Shown here: in pieces, positions 60,962-64,000 of the stretch | How the letters are laid out: each line of letters opens with the position of its first letter | Numbering within the stretch: position 1 is the first letter of the stretch | NCBI RefSeq assembly: GCF_041438805.1 | Contig: NZ_CP109190.1 | Location: forward strand, 2,976,001 to 3,040,000 | Length of the DNA stretch: 64,000 bases | DNA from: Streptomyces sp. NBC_01707 | Lineage (GTDB): Bacteria > Actinomycetota > Actinomycetes > Streptomycetales > Streptomycetaceae | Reading direction: 5' to 3' | The notes under the pieces: model-generated | Databases searched by the model: none | The model's input: the letters and a program-made list of their open reading frames with translations, nothing else | What the model was told of the DNA's origin: nothing | Translations under genes and position numbers: made by a program

Positions 60962-61399
60962 TCAGCGCAGTCGGGCCACGCGCCACACGGCCAGCGCCAC
61001 CAGCACCCCGCACACGGCCACGTACAGGGCGATCACGCGCCAGTCGGGGCGCTCGCCCATGCCCCTGGCGGGCAGGCCCGGCCAGGTGTGCCCGACCCGG
61101 CGGGCGGCCATCATGCCCCAGCCGGCGGCGCAGCAGCTGATCAGCAGTCCCAGCATGGCGACGACCGCGCCGCCGTCGCCGAACTCGAAGGCGAGCGGGA
61201 AGGCGAACATCAGCGAGCCGACTGCTGCGAGCATGACGATCGGGGCGAGCTGCCAGATCCGCAGACGGCGCGCGGGTCGCAGCTCGACCTCCACCTCGGG
61301 GGTCACCTCGAGCTCGTCGGGCCCGTCAGGGCTCAGACGTCCCGCCTCGTGCTGTGTGTCCGGTGCGTCTTGTTCTGTGTCGCGAGGGCCGGCCTCCAT
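60962..61399 (-). CDS. Small membrane protein between miaA and dapF
   Basis: This 145-residue protein has an acidic N-terminus (DTEQDAPDTQHEAGRLSPDGPDELEV) and about three membrane segments (WQLAPIVMLAAVGSLMFAFPLA; VAMLGLLISCCAAGWGMMAA; VIALYVAVCGVLVALAVW). I chose the ATG at 61399 because GGGAGGG lies 9 bases upstream; a GTG at 61468 would add 23 residues. It is not recognised, and its position in the miaA-dapF run is the only functional hint. Confidence 0.7.
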   Translation of the reverse strand: MEAGPRDTEQDAPDTQHEAGRLSPDGPDELEVTPEVEVELRPARRLRIWQLAPIVMLAAVGSLMFAFPLAFEFGDGGAVVAMLGLLISCCAAGWGMMAARRVGHTWPGLPARGMGERPDWRVIALYVAVCGVLVALAVWRVARLR

Positions 61400-61506
61400 C
61401 GCCACGCGCCCTCCCAACTCGGACTCCACTGGTCGATCGATGCTCGATGATGGCACGCTCCGGGTCACCGAAATGACGGGCAGGGCTTCCCGATGCCATC
61501 ACGTGA

Positions 61507-62445
61507 TCAGGCTGTAACCGCTCGTTCGACCAACGCCAGCGCCTCGTGCGGGAGTTCCCGGCGGTGGTCGGCGGCACCATTCAGCCACCGGACACGCGGG
61601 TCGCGGCGGAACCAGGAGTCCTGACGGCGCGCGAAGCGTTTGGTGGCGCGTACCGTCTCGGCGCGCGCCTCGTCCTCGGTGCACTCCTGCGCCAGCGCGG
61701 CAAGCACCTGCTGATAGCCGAGCGCGCGGGAGGCGGTTCGCCCCTCGCGCAGCCCCTGCGCCTCCAGGGCACGCACCTCGTCCACGAGCCCGGCCTCCCA
61801 CATCCGGTCGACCCGGAGGGTGATGCGTTCGTCGAGTTCGGGGCGGGCCACGTCGACCCCGATCTGAACGGCGTCGTAGACCGCTTCGCCACCCGGGAGA
61901 TTGGCGGTGAACGGCTTGCCGGTGATCTCGATGACTTCGAGTGCCCGGACGATTCGCCGTCCGTTGCTCGGCAGGATGGCCCGGCCCGCCTCGGGGTCCG
62001 CGGCGGCGAGCCGGTCGTGCAGGGCACCGGAGCCGTGCTCCGCCAGTTCCTGCTCCAGCCCGGCGCGTACGCCAGGGTCCGTCCCGGGGAACTCCAGGGC
62101 GTCGATGGCACCCTTCACGTACAGCCCGGAGCCACCGACCAGGACGGGGGTGCGGCCCTCGGCGAGCAGCCGGTCGATCTCCAGGCGGGCCAGGCGCTGG
62201 TATTCGGCGACGCTGGCGGTCTCGGTGACGTCCCAGATGTCCAGCAGACGGTGGGGTACGGATCCACGCTCCGCGAGCGTCAGCTTGGCCGTGCCGATAT
62301 CCATCCCCCGGTAGAGCTGCATGGAGTCGGCGTTGACCACTTCGCCATCGAGCTGCTGGGCAAGAAATACCCCCAGATCGGACTTTCCGGCTGCGGTGGG
62401 ACCGACGACGGCAATGACCCGCGGTGCGGGAGATGGACTTCTCAC
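61507..62445 (-). CDS. miaA: tRNA dimethylallyltransferase
   Basis: This 312-residue enzyme adds a dimethylallyl group to A37 of UNN-reading tRNAs. It has the P-loop GPTAAGKSD (15-23), NADSMQLYRGMDIGTAK, GGSGLYVKGAIDALEFPG, and ALGYQQVLAAL. The start is GTG at 62445 with a weak ribosome-binding site. The linkage miaA-dapF is usual in actinobacteria. The extradiol-dioxygenase-like gene upstream is also part of this conserved run. Confidence 0.94.
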   Translation of the reverse strand: MRSPSPAPRVIAVVGPTAAGKSDLGVFLAQQLDGEVVNADSMQLYRGMDIGTAKLTLAERGSVPHRLLDIWDVTETASVAEYQRLARLEIDRLLAEGRTPVLVGGSGLYVKGAIDALEFPGTDPGVRAGLEQELAEHGSGALHDRLAAADPEAGRAILPSNGRRIVRALEVIEITGKPFTANLPGGEAVYDAVQIGVDVARPELDERITLRVDRMWEAGLVDEVRALEAQGLREGRTASRALGYQQVLAALAQECTEDEARAETVRATKRFARRQDSWFRRDPRVRWLNGAADHRRELPHEALALVERAVTA

Positions 62446-62763
62446 CGCCCCAGTCTCGCAAACCTCCAGCCCCCTTCCCGAACCAGCTACGGGCGGGCTC
62501 CCTGAGACGGCTACGTGACGGTGCGAGGCCGGAGGGCCTTCGCAGCCCTGGCGCGCACACGAGCCGCGAGTGGCGCAATGAGGCTCCCGGTCGACGCGGG
62601 ATTACGCTCGCCCGAGTAAAATATTGAGTGGATATGGGCGTTGTTCAGCAGTTTCGCCAGTCGTTCCCGCGGACGGTCAGGGAAGCCACAGCCGCCATCA
62701 AAACGACGACCGACGGGACGGCGAGGACGCCCGCACTCGGTCCCCCAGCAGAGAAGGTGTCCG

Positions 62764-63000
62764 ATGGGCCTCATGGACAGTCTGAAGGCCAAGCTCAGCC
62801 CGGCAAGGGACAAGGTCGGCGATTTCGCGCAGCAGCACGGGGACAAGATCGACCAGGGACTCGACAAGGCTGCTCGGACGGTCGATCAAAAGACCAAGGG
62901 CAAGTACACCGAGAAGATCGAGTCCGGCACACGAAAGGCCAAGGATGCGGTCGAACGGCTGTCCCACAAGAGCGAGGGCGGTATGCCGCCTACTCCCTGA
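62764..63000 (+). CDS. Small antitoxin-like protein (Rv0909/MT0933 family)
   Basis: This 78-residue, highly charged, helical protein (GLMDSLKAKLSPARDKVGDFAQQHGDKIDQGLDKAARTVDQ) matches the actinobacterial antitoxin-like family represented by Mycobacterium MT0933. GAGAAGG lies upstream of the ATG at 62764. No toxin gene is adjacent on the same strand, so it may be orphan or a general stress protein of the CsbD/YtxH-like type. It is divergent from miaA, across an AT-rich stretch at 62615-62640. Confidence 0.75.
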   Translation: MGLMDSLKAKLSPARDKVGDFAQQHGDKIDQGLDKAARTVDQKTKGKYTEKIESGTRKAKDAVERLSHKSEGGMPPTP

Positions 63001-63031
63001 CCTCGACACCCTCACGTCATGTCACGCACCT

Positions 63032-63065
63032 GACGTCCGTGGAGCCGTCTTGCTCCACGGCCGTC
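63032..63065. terminator. Bidirectional hairpin
   Basis: CCGTGGAGC/GCTCCACGG (63037-63045 with 63052-63060) plus a GACG/CGTC extension, between the convergent ends at 63000 and 63099. Confidence 0.6.
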
Positions 63066-63098
63066 GGGCGTACGGCGGGGGCTGCGTGTGATGCGGTC

Positions 63099-63818
63099 TC
63101 AGAACCAGGTGGCGACCATGTATCCCACGCCGTACGGGGCGTCCTCGTAGAGCAGCCGACCGTTCAGGCCCGCCCCCTCCGCTGCGCCCGCCAGCACCTG
63201 CCACGGCGCCCGTCCCGCCACCTTCAGTTCGTACGCCAGCGACTCGTCCAGCGCCCTCAGCGTGGCGAGGTCCGCGACCGCGAGAGCCCGGGACGCCTCC
63301 GCGTCGAACGAAACGGCGCGCTCGTCCAGGTAGCCCGGCGCCTTGAGCGTGCGGCAGGCGCTTCCGTCACCCATGACCAGCAGAGCCACCCGGCCGGCCC
63401 TGGCCGCCAGCTCCCGCCCGGCGCTCGCGCAGCGCTCGGCCTCGAGCGTCTCCCCCACCCCGAGACCCTCGACCGGGGCGTCGGCCCAGTCCGCACGGGC
63501 AAGCAACCACGCGCCGACAGCGAGGGACGGTGGAAGCGGACGCTCCGCCGATGCGCCGGGGTCTCCTCCGAGCCCCAGCCGTACATCGAGATCGACGCCG
63601 AAACCCTTGAAGGAGCCCTGGCTCCCCTCGGGGTGCGGACCGCGTCCGTCGACGTCCGCGGGCCCGATCACGATCAGCAGGTCGGGCCGGGCCGCAGCGA
63701 GCACACCCAGGGCATCGATGCACGCGGTCCTCGCGGCGTCGAGCTCGGACGCGGCACCGGCGGCGACTTCGGGTACCAGCAGGGGCGGACAGGGGCAGAC
63801 AGCTGCGGCGACAAGCAT
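63099..63818 (-). CDS. Class III extradiol dioxygenase-like protein
   Basis: This 239-residue protein resembles the B-subunit-like family of class III extradiol dioxygenases (LigB/MEMO superfamily): N-terminal VAAAVCPCPPLLVPEVAAGA, LLIVIGPADVDG, LLVMGDGSA and a C-terminal APYGVGYMVATWF. Clear histidine ligands are not obvious at the expected positions, so it may not be a dioxygenase in practice. It is encoded near miaA in many actinobacteria. The start is ATG at 63818, lacking a strong ribosome-binding site. Confidence 0.8.
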   Translation of the reverse strand: MLVAAAVCPCPPLLVPEVAAGAASELDAARTACIDALGVLAAARPDLLIVIGPADVDGRGPHPEGSQGSFKGFGVDLDVRLGLGGDPGASAERPLPPSLAVGAWLLARADWADAPVEGLGVGETLEAERCASAGRELAARAGRVALLVMGDGSACRTLKAPGYLDERAVSFDAEASRALAVADLATLRALDESLAYELKVAGRAPWQVLAGAAEGAGLNGRLLYEDAPYGVGYMVATWF

Positions 63819-63938
63819 GCTGGGCAGCGTACTGCGTCGGCTGTTTCCCCTGGTCGTACGGCCTGAGGATTCCTGCCGCCCACGGATTCGCGCCGACCGC
63901 GAGCTTGCAGCCCGCAGGTCACCGCCTTCTGCCGCTGG

Positions 63939-64000
63939 TCAGTCGCACCCACAGCCGGGAGCCGACGCGGCAGGCAGCGGCGCCGGGGCGCCGATGCCGG
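63939..64000 (-). CDS. C-terminal end of a gene leaving the window
   Basis: On the minus strand the frame reads GIGAPAPLPAASAPGCGCD and stops at 63939-63941. It is open to the window edge and has a cysteine-rich end (GCGCD) typical of a real protein tail. Only 19 codons are visible, so neither identity nor reality is sure. It would end 120 bases upstream of the extradiol dioxygenase-like gene, on the same strand. Confidence 0.4.
   Translation of the reverse strand, partial: GIGAPAPLPAASAPGCGCD

Noticed and set aside
1..64000. CRISPR arrays, insertion sequences, tRNAs, parS sites
   Set aside because: I saw no regularly spaced repeats, transposase-like frames, tRNA cloverleaf signatures or GTTTCACGTGAAAC motifs on reading through; this was a visual check, not a program run.

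Overview
This window looks like a chromosomal core segment of a Streptomyces (or very close relative). It is extremely GC-rich, uses GTG and TTG starts freely, and carries recognisable Streptomyces markers: the principal sigma factor HrdB beside the sporulation regulator WhiH, topoisomerase IV-type ParC and ParE, the B12-dependent ribonucleotide reductase operon nrdRJ beside lexA, and the order hflX - M1 peptidase - RSH - dapF - miaA. From memory, this matches the S. coelicolor SCO5787-SCO5836 region read in reverse. I did not run a search. I saw no tRNA, rRNA, insertion sequence, prophage or CRISPR.

Layout. (a) 1-1776: 3' part of parC, converging on a CobW-type GTPase. (b) 2.9-13.6 kb: carboxylate metabolism and signalling. 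It has a citrate synthase, a divergent HTH-citrate synthase fusion, a LacI regulator, a CitA/CitB-like two-component pair, a DUF485/acetate-type symporter pair, and a second (NarL-type) two-component operon. (c) 13.8-20.4 kb: parE, a small zinc-ribbon protein, a trypsin-like protease, hrdB and whiH. (d) 20.5-31.7 kb: a fused ABC transporter, a Nudix regulator, a DUF4192 protein, a RecQ-phosphoribosyltransferase fusion, two hypotheticals, rnhB, and a TetR/EmrB efflux pair with twin operators. (e) 31.9-38 kb: a membrane protein, an ADP-ribosylglycohydrolase/phosphatase pair, DUF4937, DUF1152 and TerD proteins. (f) 38-45 kb: nrdJ, nrdR, lexA and a DinG-like helicase. (g) 45-51 kb: a four-gene NIS (NRPS-independent) siderophore-type operon. 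(h) 51.7-54.4 kb: tandem secreted S1 protease paralogues. (i) 54.4-64 kb: hflX, an M1 peptidase, an RSH enzyme, dapF, a membrane protein, miaA, a small antitoxin-like protein, an extradiol-dioxygenase-like protein, and the edge of another gene.

How the genes work together. Many genes concern DNA topology, dNTP supply and repair (parC, parE, nrdRJ, lexA, recQ, rnhB, dinG), set around the housekeeping sigma factor. The carboxylate block appears to couple citrate synthesis to carboxylate sensing and uptake. Most convergent gene pairs are separated by strong GC-rich hairpins that I annotate as terminators.

Most interesting leads. The NIS operon has an aminotransferase, two synthetases and an acetyltransferase but no neighbouring decarboxylase or N-monooxygenase, so its product is not predictable. 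The HTH-citrate synthase fusion faces perfect inverted repeats in its divergent promoter. The RecQ-PRTase fusion is preceded by a perfect double DnaA-box palindrome. The two protease paralogues share a 74-bp identical block.
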